Assembly: GCF_036669915.1 (NCBI RefSeq)
Contig: NC_089319.1
Span: forward strand, 18,969,885-19,033,884
DNA length: 64,000 bases
Reading direction: 5' to 3'
DNA from: Pocillopora verrucosa
Taxonomy: Eukaryota; Cnidaria; Anthozoa; Scleractinia; Pocilloporidae
Position numbers and translations under genes: made by a program. The notes under the pieces are model-generated. The model did no database searches. It saw only the letters and a program-made list of their open reading frames with translations, and was not told where the DNA came from. This document shows positions 1 through 11,600 of the stretch, piece after piece (the first letter of the stretch is position 1; each line of letters begins with the position of its first letter).

Positions 1-155
1 CTAAAATATCCTTACATTAACTGGCAAACAGGTAGTGAGAATACTTAAACTTAACAGGTTATCTAGATCTAACATCTAATCCTCATAACTAATTAACAAG
101 GAGATATGTAACAACTAGAGGGGAGAATTAACAACCAGATCTTGGGCGTTAAGAC
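1..155. repeat. MITE-like repeat, family 1, copy A (truncated by window edge)
   Basis: Closely resembles 6072-6284: both carry CAAACAGGTA(A/G)TG(A/T)GAATA, then AAGG(A)GATATGTA-like and GGGGAGA(A/G)TTAACAA(T/C)CAGATCTTGGG(C/A)G blocks in the same order. It lies in the last ALG1 intron readable here. Confidence 0.7.
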
Positions 156-189
156 AATGGTGAATTACAGGGTCAACTTAAGCACTCAC

Positions 190-3100
190 CTAACAGGCGT
201 GGGTAGTCTTCTGGCTCAAGCCATGGAGTGCATATTTTTACATGTTTAAAGTTCTTTTTACTAATTATTGTTTGATAATATTCCTTTAAAGGTCCCTTGC
301 CTGTTAAAGAGAACAAAGCAAACACAGAGGTGCAATTAGTCTTTCGTACTGCTGGATTGATTTAACTGGTAATCTGATTGGAACTTTATTTACCCAGCAC
401 TCACCAGTTATGGCACAAACTATAGAAGGAAGGGATGCTTGGTCCCCACTTATAACCTTCTCATACTCTATTTGATAAAAAAAATAATTTGAAATTAATC
501 AGTGATTATAATTTTTCAGAAAATTCCTTTTGATGTATATCTTCCAAACTTGTGAATAAGCTTTACAGGCCTCCACTTAGTTCTATTTAGCTCCAATTAA
601 GAAACATGTACTTGATAATGGGAAGAGGGATCCCAAAATAGTAAATGGGTAGAAGGAAGGGAAAGGTATGAAATTCAATATGATTTCACAGGAAAGACTA
701 GAAAGGAGACAGAATGGTGGTGGAAATCCTTAGTTCCTTCGTCTTCTAAAGCACAACATCCTTTCTGCTAACTTCCCATGATGTTATGCTCTATTCAGTA
801 ATGCTGTTTACCCCAAGATCATTTAAAGAAAATATCTAATTTGTTAAATACATGTACATTTATTTTCCTCAGTAAAACAGATCAAGAGGTTTTAAAGTTC
901 CTGGTGGTTCTTACCTTCAAGAGAATCCAGTAGAATTGAGAAGTCTTCATCTTCTATAAATATTTTAAAAAAAGTGTTGTGAGTTACAACACAACATTGT
1001 GACTAATGAAGACAACAGTATGCATCAGTTATATTTTGAGGTACAGCTAACAAACAATCCCAAAATTATAAAATCAACTATATGTTCATTTAGTACTTTA
1101 GCCAGTGAGCCAATGGCTCTCTGTATTACAACAAACAAGCACATCCTGTACTTGAGAGTTACTGTCATAAGCATTGCTTCTCAGAAAACAATTTAAAGAA
1201 TTTTTTTTCTTAGTCAATAAGGATTTTAATGATTACCTGTCCAACTTGTGCTGCTGACTAGGAGAGCAGGCCTCTGTTGTCTGAAAAGAATTCTTCCATC
1301 TTTTAACTGAATGGTGAATGCTGTCATAGAAGTTACATCATTCTTGAATTCTGAAGGACTTCCAAGAAGAGCAAGCATTCATGTTAATTGATTAAAAAAA
1401 CAGAACTTACATGTGGAAACAGAAATAAGAAAAAAAATGACTATACCTTTCTGGTGCACTGAAAACTTCATATTCCTTGGAAAGCTTTAGAAAAAGCTGG
1501 AAGGTAATGTATTTAGATATCAACATAAGCAATCCAGACACACAATATCCAGTCTAATCCAAAGGGCATGGTAGATAGCATGAGGAAAGTTTGCATGAAG
1601 TTTGATATATGACTGATGTGATTGATTGGCTAATCATACATTACTTCTTGTTAGGTAAAGTAATGTAAACTATGTCTGAGACTTATGTACAACTGCCTTG
1701 TTTATTTTAAGCCTTTAAACCCTAATGTCATCATGCATATTCTCCATACTATTCTTTATACATTTCCTAAGGTGCTGACAAGGAGAATTTGTTTACTGAT
1801 CAAAAGCATCTTAAGTTGGTGATCATCTCCTTTATTCTCATGACCCTAATGTGTGATTCAGGGGTGATATTGTGAGAAGAAATTCAATGCTAGTCACTAT
1901 TTGGGTTTAAAGGGTTAACCAGTTAGGCATTGACAAACCCATGCCTACTTTGTCTTGTTGACAGCCAGGGTTTTTACCAAATTATTTAATTTCCATTGTT
2001 CCTTCCTGCTGGCAGGTAACTTACTCGGAATCTTAACCTTTACTTCCTGAACATATAAATATATTTTAGTCTATTAAAAACTTGTTCAAATTACCCACTT
2101 GATGTTGTGTAGAAAGATCCATTTCATGAAACCGCAATGGAGGCCGATCATACAAAGTGTGTGCCCTACAGAAAAAGAAAAAAGTTTTGGGCTATTTTCT
2201 ACATGCATATAAATTTATTTAAAAACATACATATACATAAATATTTATATATGTTTAAATATGTATCTATATTGGCTTCACATGCATATTTTTAGATGCA
2301 GCTTTGGATTGTTTCAAACTAGATATTTACCAGTTTTTCATTACTTATTAATTTTATTCATTTAATTTGTGGTAAAATTTACTTATTTGATCACGTAACA
2401 ATTACAGACCTTATTTCATATTTTTCCCACAAGTCTCTCTGCATTGCCTGAGTGACACACAGGTTAATTGATGACATACCTCCAAAAAAGAACTCATACC
2501 TGCATACAGTTGAAAAGGAAGGCAATACATTGAAACAATGAAATCATAAATAGGCCCTTTGAGAGAGACATTGTATTCTGTGAAAAATTTACAAAACTTT
2601 CATACCATTTGAACAGTTCATATCCTTATGTTAGCTATGATACCAACATATACAAATTCTGTCTCCCCCCCCCCCCCCTTTCCTAATGATCATTCGACAT
2701 ACTCCTGGGTTGGGTGGAAAGTCAAGGGGGGGGGAACATTTTCATCAATTCCTCATGATCTTGTCAAGTAGGTGTAATGTTATTAGCCATCAATCTGTGA
2801 AATCATTCTGTTGTATTTTGGTCTTAAAATAATTTTTACCTTACCACAGTTTACCTTAAAGGTAAAAAGCAAAGTTTGCACTTGACAAGCTGTAAACAGT
2901 GTAGTGTACCATAACTTTTTTGCTATCTGTTTTGTTGCCATACTTCCCCCTTCTATCAACTGGGTCTTAGTTGAGCAAATGATTTCACTTCAACTATATT
3001 GCTACACAACTTAATTATCATTGTTATTTTAATTGATAATATTGTAATCCAATTTTTCCTGAGCTGATTTCTCTCTAGTCCTTTGCCCCGAGTTTTTATC

Positions 3101-4917
3101 TGGGTTCCCTTTCCTAATCCCACAGCCTTGCACAGAAAAACCTACCATTTAGCTACCTTTACAAGAGGGTGTTCAGTATTCTTCACTCCCAGAGCCAAGA
3201 TTGTAAACCCATAGTTATGCCAATCAATGACAAATTTGCTTCCACAAAGGAGACTCACAAACCACGCTGCTGCCAGGGAGGGGATGGCTGGAGGATTCTA
3301 TACATTAAACAGAACATCATTATTACTATTCTGTCACAATAATGATGGAAGACAGTTATTAATCAACAAATTAACACAGTTATTGGAACTATTTTAGAAA
3401 GTTATTCAGTTACCTGAACTAACAAATGGGTACATTGTGAGCCACAGCTTAGAAGTGTTACAAAGAGTTGGAAAAACTGAATGATTGCTTTCAAGGCATA
3501 AAACAGCAACTTGGGCAAACCTACAAATTATCCAGAATGAAATGGTGTTAAAAGTTATTTAACATGTGCATCATTAATAAGAAAAAGTAATAGAGTACAA
3601 TTAGCATAATTTATACTCTGTAATCACGACTCTCATACCTCAGTATTTCCTCACTCCCATTAACCACACAAGACTATAAGGAATACCAGGCTGACAATTC
3701 CAAGGGGGACATGGTATAAAGGGAATTCTCATGTCAGATTTCAAGCTATGTATGTGAGGACATGGAATATAACATACTGCTGCAAAGTGCATTGGGGTGC
3801 ATTTTGTATTTTGTCTGTTGTGGGGTAAAAACTCAGAGTCTAATTCAAAGAGTTCTTGACCCATAGGCCTATCGCTTCCCTTGTTGTGGACCATTCTTAA
3901 ATATTTCTAGGATAGCATTGGGCAACTCTATACCTCTCAGAGATTCAGGAAATTCTGGCAATGTCTTGATTACAACTTTTTCACTCTCTGCTAGTTCCTT
4001 TATTGGATTAGACCCTGAATAGTACAGAGGCAAAGAACACGATTATAAAACCCCTCTAGAAGCTAAGAAATTTTTAAAAGTATGCATGCCACAATGTCTA
4101 GCACTCTTACACTGGTGAACTGAGAAGAAAATAATTTAATACTGAAAACACAAAAACTAAGTTTACTAAAACTCTAGATAATTGAAACTAACAATGGCTT
4201 CCCTAAAACTCTTTAATAATCAATTAAAACCCATTTCCATTCCCTTATGAAGTAAAAATATTGAGATTCTACAGTCTTAGGAGTAGTGAAAGGTGGATTC
4301 CAAGACTCAAGAATCTAACCCATAAGTGAATTAATCCCACCATTAGATACTGACTGAATAGATGTACAGAAATGTTTGTGTAAAAACAAATATGCCATCT
4401 AAAGATGTACCCTGTAGTTTCCATTACTCTCTTGGAAATTGATCAAGAATTTCTTAAATCCCTTTTTAAAGGTTCACAGAGAGGATATTAAACTATGTAT
4501 GATGCAGTTCGTAAGAGTCTTAAAAGAAAACAACAATGCTCACCATCATACATTGTAAAATACATCACAAAAATGTACGAACCAATACTTTTCACCTTCC
4601 AACAGGCCTAAAACACCCCTCGAGCAATTAAATATTAGCGCACCCCACCACTGTCTGAATACCAAACCCCCCACCCCACCCCAAGCATACTTTTCATGAA
4701 GCAAGTATCATTTCATACCTCCAAATCCGACCATATCCACCCGAAAGCCTGCTTTTGCACAAGAAAGAGCATGATACTGCATACGAGGACTTCTGCCGAT
4801 ATCTCCGAGCACTAGGACACAAATTCTTGGCTTAGAAGGGTCTTTTCGGCCCCTTAACCAATATGCTACAAGTACGATCACGACAGTAATACCCGTCAAA
4901 ACCGTCGCTATATACAT
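190..4917 (-). CDS. ALG1: ALG1 beta-1,4-mannosyltransferase (3' end beyond window)
   Basis: Adds the first mannose, from GDP-mannose, to GlcNAc2-PP-dolichol on the cytosolic face of the ER in N-glycan precursor synthesis. I read 11 exons (5' to 3'): 4719-4917, 3934-4014, 3414-3520, 3146-3297, 2410-2499, 2099-2165, 1447-1496, 1237-1358, 915-953, 405-467, 190-300. All have GT-AG borders and phases that join without a stop, giving 360 residues. An N-terminal membrane anchor (about residues 3-20) is followed by the family motifs [66 protein letters not shown] and [13 protein letters not shown]. Human ALG1 is 464 residues, so about 100 C-terminal residues, including the SSSGLDLPMKVVDMFG block, lie left of base 1. 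The first ATG fits the anchor and no upstream exon is needed. The gene faces ATP5MF across a short shared upstream region. I am confident of the family; the two or three weakest splice choices are exon 8 start and exon 5 end (GTCTGT donor). Confidence 0.93.
1713..1918. repeat. MITE-like repeat, family 2, copy in ALG1 intron
   Basis: Begins CTTTAAACCCTAA and ends GGTTTAAAGGGTTAA, so the ends form an inverted repeat. Internal block CCTAAGGTGCTGACAAGGAG is shared with 6686-6860, and GTGATCAT(C/T)TCCTTTATTCTCAT with the copies near 8175 and 34040. No ORF; a nonautonomous DNA element is the best fit. Confidence 0.7.
2665..2678. repeat. Poly-C tract in ALG1 intron
   Basis: A run of 14 C bases. A second run, GGGGGGGG, follows near 2725. 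These are simple repeats and possible assembly-error sites. Confidence 0.8.
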
Positions 4918-5252
4918 CTTAATTGATTATTGATAGGTTAGTCAATAGAAAAGAAACTGTTTCGTTCTTTTAAATAAATTGTGGTGACTAATTAGTGATC
5001 TTAATGGCTCACAACTTCATCGTTGAACGATCACTCATTGGTCGCGTCGTCTCCTTCAACAAATAGATACACGAACATTTGTGGTCAGCAGACACTCATC
5101 AAAGGTTGGAAAACCAAGGGGCCATGGGATAGCATAACCCATAATCATTCTTGCTCACAAACCCAACATCACTTCCATCAGCTTGATCCGAGTTGTGAAT
5201 AAAAACTACTGACGAGTTGTAGGATTTGTAAGGGTGAAACTTCACGCAAACG
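4918..5252. promoter_or_regulatory. Shared head-to-head upstream region of ALG1 and ATP5MF
   Basis: Only 335 bp separate the ATG of minus-strand ALG1 from the ATG of plus-strand ATP5MF. This must hold both 5' UTRs and both promoters, so a bidirectional promoter is the simplest reading. I see no clear TATA box; the sequence carries CpGs around 5035-5055 and is less AT-rich than the flanking introns. The assignment comes from layout, not from a recognised binding site. Confidence 0.6.
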
Positions 5253-7039
5253 ATGTCCAATTTGAGAGACACAAAACTGCGCAACGTGCCAGATTATTTG
5301 ACCAAAAACTTATCCAAAGGATCTGATCATTTGTGGCTAGGATGGTGCAGGATTTGGAACAGCTACAGAGCCAAGTACGTTCAAGTCAAGAACGCCAGAT
5401 TGACTCCGTTTATTCATGTTTGCATTGCTGCCATGGCCATTAATTATTACATGGAGTATCCCCACATTAAAGGTGAGCTTGTTTGTAGAGTCTGGTGTAC
5501 ATTTTCCGCTGCTTCACTGTATGTTTGGGTTGTTTACTTAACTGTATCAGGGACTTAGTATTTTCAACTGAGTTGATAACGTAAATTGGTCACCGTAAAG
5601 AGTTTAGAAGCTGACGTTTCGAGCGAGTGATTCCCAATCGCTCTCACGAAGGGCTAACGGTCGAAGCGTTAGCTTTTAAAATCTTAACGGTGGCCAATTT
5701 ACGTCATGAACTCAGTTGATAATACTAAATTACCCTGTTATACTCTCCCACCGACGCAGCATCACAGTTTCTTAAGAAACTTACCTACTTTTATCTCAGG
5801 GACTGTCTGACCTGGGTTATTTCTCAAATAGATCGTAATGCATCCTTAAGTTAGTAATAATTTCTATCCACCATTAGACACTTTAAAAGAATGGAAGTGA
5901 AGTAGTTTTGGTAATCTTAAGTGGATTTTGTGGAAAGGAAAGTTTAGTTGAAAGCACACAATCATATGTATTGGACTGACTTAAGACCAGGAGAAAAATA
6001 TTTTGGGTGATCCCTAGTGTACCAACCTGTTACTTTCATGAGTGACTTAGGACAAAGACTGAAAATATGACTAACCCTTTAACTCCCAGAAGTGATTAAC
6101 ATAAAAACTTCTCCCTACAATATCCATACATTATTCAGCAAACAGGTAATGTGAATATTCAAACTTATAAGGTAGAAGCTGCTATCTTGATCTAGCACCA
6201 ATTTCTCATTACTAATTTACAAGGAAATGTGTAGCAGCTAAAGGGGAGAGTTAACAATCAGATCTTGGGAGTCTAAGGGTTAAACAGAGCATAGGAAAAT
6301 AATAGTGACAATACAAAAAATTGCTTTCTCTTAAAACAAGGGGGAAACCAAACGTTTTTGTCTCTTGAAAACTCATACATGTATTATTAACAGCCCTGGA
6401 TCTTAGAAATGATAAAATATCTATGGAAAATGATTGGTAAATGACATTGCCCAAACTAACTCTGTGACAATTCCTTTGGAAAAATGTGACTACTTTTTGA
6501 TCAGGGAAATGTACTTTGGAATCCTATTTCTAAAACCTCAGAGAGTAAGGAAATGGTCTAGGATTATTCCAATGTCTAAAACTTGGGGTGAATTACTAGT
6601 GTTTGGTAAGAGAAGGGAAGTCAGTTTTGGTTTGAACTAGCTAGAATTTGCTGAAAATGAGGGCTTAGAAAATCAAGTTTCCTTTATCCCCTTACACCCT
6701 AACATTAGTAGACATATTCTCCATACTGTTCTCAATACATTTCCTAAGGTGCTGACAAGGAGAATTTGTTTAACAATCAAGAGCTTCTATCATCGGTGAT
6801 CATTTCCTTTTTTTCTTGTGACCTTTACATGTGATTTTGGTATTGTTAGGGGTTAAAGAGTTATGTAAGAAATGCTCATCGTGGAATTTAGGAGCTCCCC
6901 AAAATAACAATCTACTGTGACTGTGCTTGAGCAGAATAATCATTTCAGAGTTTTTCTGTGCTTGAATGTTGACCTTTTTGAAAATGTGTTTACTTTTTAT
7001 TTTCCCATAGCCCATTCCAGTTGGAGGAAGTATCACTAA
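5253..7039 (+). CDS. ATP5MF: Mitochondrial ATP synthase subunit f (F0 accessory subunit)
   Basis: A small single-span subunit of the membrane F0 part of mitochondrial ATP synthase, near the dimer interface in the inner membrane. Exon 1 is 5253-5472 (ends ATTAAAG, donor GTGAGC, phase 1) and exon 2 is 7011-7039 after the acceptor TTTTCCCATAG, giving 82 residues. The N-terminal part carries LRNVPDYLTKNLS, WCRIWNSYRAKYVQVKNA and one hydrophobic segment FIHVCIAAMAINYYMEY; exon 2 encodes only AHSSWRKYH and stop, matching the family's conserved C-terminal tail (RKYH). Without exon 2 the frame would run on through the intron to 5558. A polyadenylation signal AATAAA lies at 7164-7169, 125 bp past the stop. 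The intron (about 1.5 kb) contains three MITE-like elements. Confidence 0.9.
5556..5727. repeat. MITE with about 45-bp terminal inverted repeats, in ATP5MF intron
   Basis: The left end TAGTATTTTCAACTGAGTT and the reverse complement of the right end TAGTATTATCAACTGAGTT match closely, and the match continues inward through ACGTAAATTGG(T/C)CACCGT(T)AAGA. The 172-bp element has no coding capacity. The inner part reads GACGTTTCGAGCG and CTCACGAAGGGCTAACG. It sits just inside the first intron of ATP5MF. Confidence 0.85.
6072..6284. repeat. MITE-like repeat, family 1, full copy in ATP5MF intron
   Basis: Left end TAACCCTTTAACTCCCAGAAG and right end TTGGGAGTCTAAGGGTTAAA are inverted relatives of each other. 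The interior matches window copy 1-155. 213 bp, no ORF. Confidence 0.75.
6686..6860. repeat. MITE-like repeat, family 2, in ATP5MF intron
   Basis: Shares ATATTCTCCATACT(A/G)TTCT and CATTTCCTAAGGTGCTGACA with the copy at 1713-1918 and ends in GGGGTTAAAGAGTTA. No ORF. Confidence 0.7.
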
Positions 7040-8675
7040 ACAAGATTGCAGCAAGTTATCTCCTGGGTGTTTCTGTCACAAGGAACAGTTTTATGTGATG
7101 ACCAGGGAAGAAAACATTCAATAAGTTGGACTGGACAGTTGTTGTAATCAGGCAATTTGTGAGAATAAAATCCTTATTTTCAGTGTTGTGAGAAAATGTC
7201 TCAAACAACCCAGGGTTGTCATCTGGGTTCTATTCCTACATTTAGGGTGGCAAGTCAATAGATTAATGTCCTCAACTTAAGCAGTGAAAGCAGAAGTTTT
7301 ATTTTCTTTTGTAAGTTTTACTTCGTAAGTTTCCAAACTGAGACCCCTTTGTTAAATATGCAGTTTAATACTCCATTCAGGTAATCTTATATGCTGTTTG
7401 CTTTGACCTCGCTCTGTTTGCATTCATCTACAATTTAAGCTTTAGAAGCAAAAGGAAAAGTTTTTAATCTGATACCCCTCTGTTAATTTGCAATTGAATG
7501 CAGTTATTTTCAAGCTCTCTAATCCATTTAAAGTAACCTTATGTACTCTCTCCATTGTCTCGAGCTTTTAATCCTTTTTTCTCCTCGTCCTTCTCCTCTC
7601 CCTCTTCCATCACTTGAAATAAAGTGATTCATCTGGGTGATTTTTAACCTAAATCAATTGTAATGAACCGTGGCTGCATTTTGCTTGATTTCCTTGCATG
7701 TGTGTATGCAACTGAAACAGAACACACTTCATGCCTATTTTGATACACTATCTAAGCGCTGAGCAGAAGACATCTTACGGTTTTACTCAAGCTTGTCATC
7801 TTAATTGCCGGTGTGTCAAATAAACGAAGAGATGCACGGCCACAAGGCTAAACAAGATTTCGTATTCGAGTTGCGTATCCCACTGGACTGACTTTAAAGC
7901 CCAAGGCGCACTAGTAGAAGAAGGAATGGATATCCCAACTGCACGGACAACGGAGTATATGCTTTTGCTTGCCTTTCTATCTGGACAGAATATTATGGCC
8001 TTCAGCGGGTTTGTGAGATACATTCGTGCACTCTCTAAGTAGTGAGCTGTTCAAAGACTTGCGCGGAGCGCACGAGGGTATGTAACTGGAGAACAAAGCC
8101 CACTTAATTTACAATCATCTTGACAATCTCAGCGTCGAGCAGAAGTTATGCACGCTCAAAACTGAGAACTTTTCTGGTAGGTGATCATTTCCTTCATTTT
8201 AATTACCCAAAAGTGATATTTTAAGGAGAAATTAGACGCTAGTCACTCTTAAAGGTCAAAGGGCTAGTATTGTAATCAAAATGAACAGATGATGCTTTGC
8301 TCCTGTTGCCCAGAAAGACATGAATTTGACGACTTCACGCATTGGATAAAATCTCGGGAAATATCCACACTCTCTTTTGAGTATTATTGTGATCACTTGT
8401 ATGATTCTTAACGTTCGTTTGAAGCATTTTAGCTTTGGTGCGAGATAGTATTTGATGTCATTCCAGCTTCAATCAACTGGAATTCATAATTTTATTTTTG
8501 GAAATTGAGTGGACTGCAAACCCATCACACCAACACCAGCGCCCCTTAACAATGTGACTATCTGTAAACTCATTTACATGAACAATTCATTGTTGACTGC
8601 GGACTGCGGAAACTGGTGTTATCTCCTCCAAGCCAGGCTCGTGATGACAGCTATCCTCCTTCAAGTGCAAGTGCT
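7040..8675. other. Intergenic region between ATP5MF and the SLC16-like gene
   Basis: After the ATP5MF stop comes its 3' UTR with AATAAA at 7164-7169. On the other strand, TTTATT at 8491-8496 reads AATAAA and is a likely polyadenylation signal for the convergent transporter gene, about 180 bp past its stop. Part of a family-2 MITE lies at 8175-8263. Short ORFs here (for example minus 7796-8023) show no family resemblance. I see no other gene. Confidence 0.6.
8175..8263. repeat. Partial MITE-like repeat, family 2
   Basis: Carries GGTGATCATTTCCTTCATTT, AAGTGATATTTTAAGGAGAA and GCTAGTCACTCTTAAAG, the same order as the right half of the copies at 1713-1918 and 34040-34252. The left half is missing. 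Confidence 0.6.
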
Positions 8676-11600
8676 TCAAGTATCGGTTCCATCATCATAG
8701 CCTTCAAGAGATACTTCAATCTTTTCAGTTTTCCTGTCTCTAAGACAGCACAGTATCCATGGAGTAAACGAAGCTACAATAAGAGCACCGCCAGCCATGA
8801 AGAATGCAGGCCCATATGTACCAAGTTTGTCGACGGTAAAACCTAAGAGTAAAATTCATCAACCCATTATAATCAAAGCTCTGACAAGATTCTCGAATAT
8901 AATTGTTTATCAGCGACCCGACCTCAGTGATAATTACTGGGATAATAAACGTGTCATGCTTGCAATTAGAGATTGTAATGGAACAGTTCATGAATTGTGC
9001 GTCATCAATTTGAAGCTTCTACATCCCCTTCCGGGTAACCCTCCGTGCATTTGACCTTTTCAAGATTGGTTCGTTTAAATTCCCGCCTCCGAGGCCAAAA
9101 CTGTGTAAAAATGCCCCACCAAGTGCTGGATTTGATCGTCCATTCTTTTCGCACAAAGCAAGATTAGCGACCGTGACTTTCTTGTAGACCTTTCCTTCTG
9201 AGCCATCTGTTCGAGAAAGTGAACTTTTTACGTTTAAACATCTCCATATTAGAAGACAAAACACGTCTATTCTGTTAGAAAAACTTGATAGTTCCAGCTC
9301 AAATTCCTCACTCAAGCAGGCTTGGCCTTTTCCTAACGGGTATAATATTCGAGTTATTTTAAGACTCAGAGCGTTTTTTCTCCCACAAACTGATGATAAT
9401 TACGTGTAGCTCTTCTACTGCCTAGATGTTTTGACACAGAATAAAGAGACACGTCTACATCGACGAAAATAGTGACACAGTGCGGGCGTATTTCTGGAAA
9501 TTCTGAAAAGAGAAGCGATCTATGAGACATTTGAGAGGAACAGCCCAGCTAAGCAAGAAGCCGGAATTTTATAGTGGATTTAAAGTGTCAATTTATGCAA
9601 TTTGCGTTTTTATGACACGAACTTGCACTTTAAAGGACTTAAAATATAAATTCAAGAGCCGTGGTTGTCTCTCAATTTCTTTTCATAGTATTGTCCATAC
9701 CTGACAGAGGAGGTCCAACTAATGTCACCACGGACGTCGCCAGCAAAACGTTACCAAAGGCTGAACCTGCTTTAGAGGGATCTACGCATGTCAGAGCTAT
9801 GATGTTAACCAATACACCCATTGCCCCGTCACAAAACCCGAATATAACGGAATATGCGACTAACCATTCGTAGCTGTTAGCCAAGGCAAGGAGCATTGTC
9901 GAGACGCCGTTTGTGATTGCCATGCCTTGTAAAATAAACCAGTTATCGAGTCGTTTGATGGAGCACAGAAAGCCACTCACAAATCGGCCAAGAACAATAT
10001 TGATTCCCATAAAAAGAACGAGCCTTGACGACGCTGCAGAAGACATCCCACGATCTACGGAGTATTTCACCTGAGAATGTAAAACAAAGTGCGAGACAAC
10101 AGTAAAAGTGAAAGATGATAACTTGTCCCCCCAAGTTAACAGGGGGGAGGGGAGGGGAGTCCTTGAGCGCTTTATCCTCCCCTTGTTTTGCCTCTCCACT
10201 TCACCATCTACTCCCTCAGTGTCAACTCCGCACGTGGGGTTCAACCATCCATAAACTCAACCGCTTCTGATTCTTTTTCAATCACCATAAAGCTTAAACT
10301 TTTACTTAAACTTTTTTGTCAGTTGCTACTAACATCTCGTGTATCTCGCAATTTGAACAAACTACCTAAGCTGCTTCTTAGTAGAAATGTTTTTCTTTTC
10401 TCTCTAAGCAACGATAACATTGCTGAATATCGCCTCATGTTTGTTTCCATACGGTTGGCAGTATTGCCAACAAATGAGAAATCTCTATTTATACTCTCCA
10501 GGCTTAGCCCGCCCGCTGCTCAAAAAAAGTGTAGAATACATTAAGAATGGAGGGGACTTATAGAGTTGGTTATTTTTGGACAATGTCGACGATGGAGTTG
10601 CAAATAGCGGCAGAAGGCAGTCAAAACAAAATGAAACATAAACGAATCTAGAGGGTTTATTGTGCTACAAACACGTGTCTTTTTTTCCTGGCTCTCGAAA
10701 TAAGCAAGTTATTCTTGATTAGTAATAAAGCAAAATATTTTTGTTATGTAATAATCTATTATTGACCAAGCTTTCGGTCAAAATAGCTGTATATAAGCCT
10801 CGTATTTTTTGCGTAAAGAACTCGGCCAATATCCATCTTGACCTCACCTGGTCAATATTCGGACACGCACATATTCGGATCTCGCATTCGATTAGTAAGA
10901 GGTGTAGAGCTACCTACCACAAGCACATAGATTATAGAACGACCAAACATAAAGAACACTCCTGTGATTGTAAGCGCAATAACACTGGGAACTTTCCATA
11001 CGGAGCAATGGAATGTGAATCGTTTGGACTTTCTTCTCTGTCCATCCTCTTCACTTGAAAGCTGTTCCCCGCTCTCAGAGTTTTCTGTGTCCACTTTAGA
11101 ATCAAAAAGCAAAGCAAGCAATGCGTTTAAAACTAAAGCAGCTGCCATGATCCGCAATGTACTTCTCCAGCCGACAGCGTCAGTAAGATATTGAAGAACT
11201 TGGCTGAGAACCATTGTTCCCAAGCCTTGCCCCGTTGAAACGATTCCAAGAGCAAATGCTTCGCGTTTGTCAAAACATTTTCGAACCATTACTAAACCTG
11301 ACACTAATGCACAACTAGCCCCAATCCCAATAACGCTAAAGGCTACGTACAAGACGGTCAAGTTCTTAGCCAATGAAGCTGTCACTAAACTGAGCGCAAA
11401 TGCCATACATCCCGTCACAGACACCGTTCGGCAGCCAAATCGGTTGGCTAAGGAGCTTGCAAATATGGAAAAGAACGGCACCAGGGCGATAGGTAGCGAA
11501 CCAACCCAGGCTAGAAAGGAAGACAACAATGATAGTTTCCTCATATAGGTATTTCATAACATCCAAAATAAACCTGATAAAAAAAATACGTGCAAGGACC

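Noticed and set aside
3640-3894. 84-codon minus-strand ORF inside ALG1
   Set aside because: It lies between ALG1 exons 2 and 3, has no family resemblance, and the flanking exons join in phase without it.
5099-5284. 61-codon minus-strand ORF overlapping the ATP5MF start
   Set aside because: It runs antisense through the ALG1/ATP5MF upstream region and first codons of ATP5MF and shows no recognisable protein features.
9019-9315. 98-codon minus-strand ORF in the transporter gene
   Set aside because: It falls in the intron between exons 3 and 4 of the SLC16-like gene; the two exons join directly and complete the last membrane segments.
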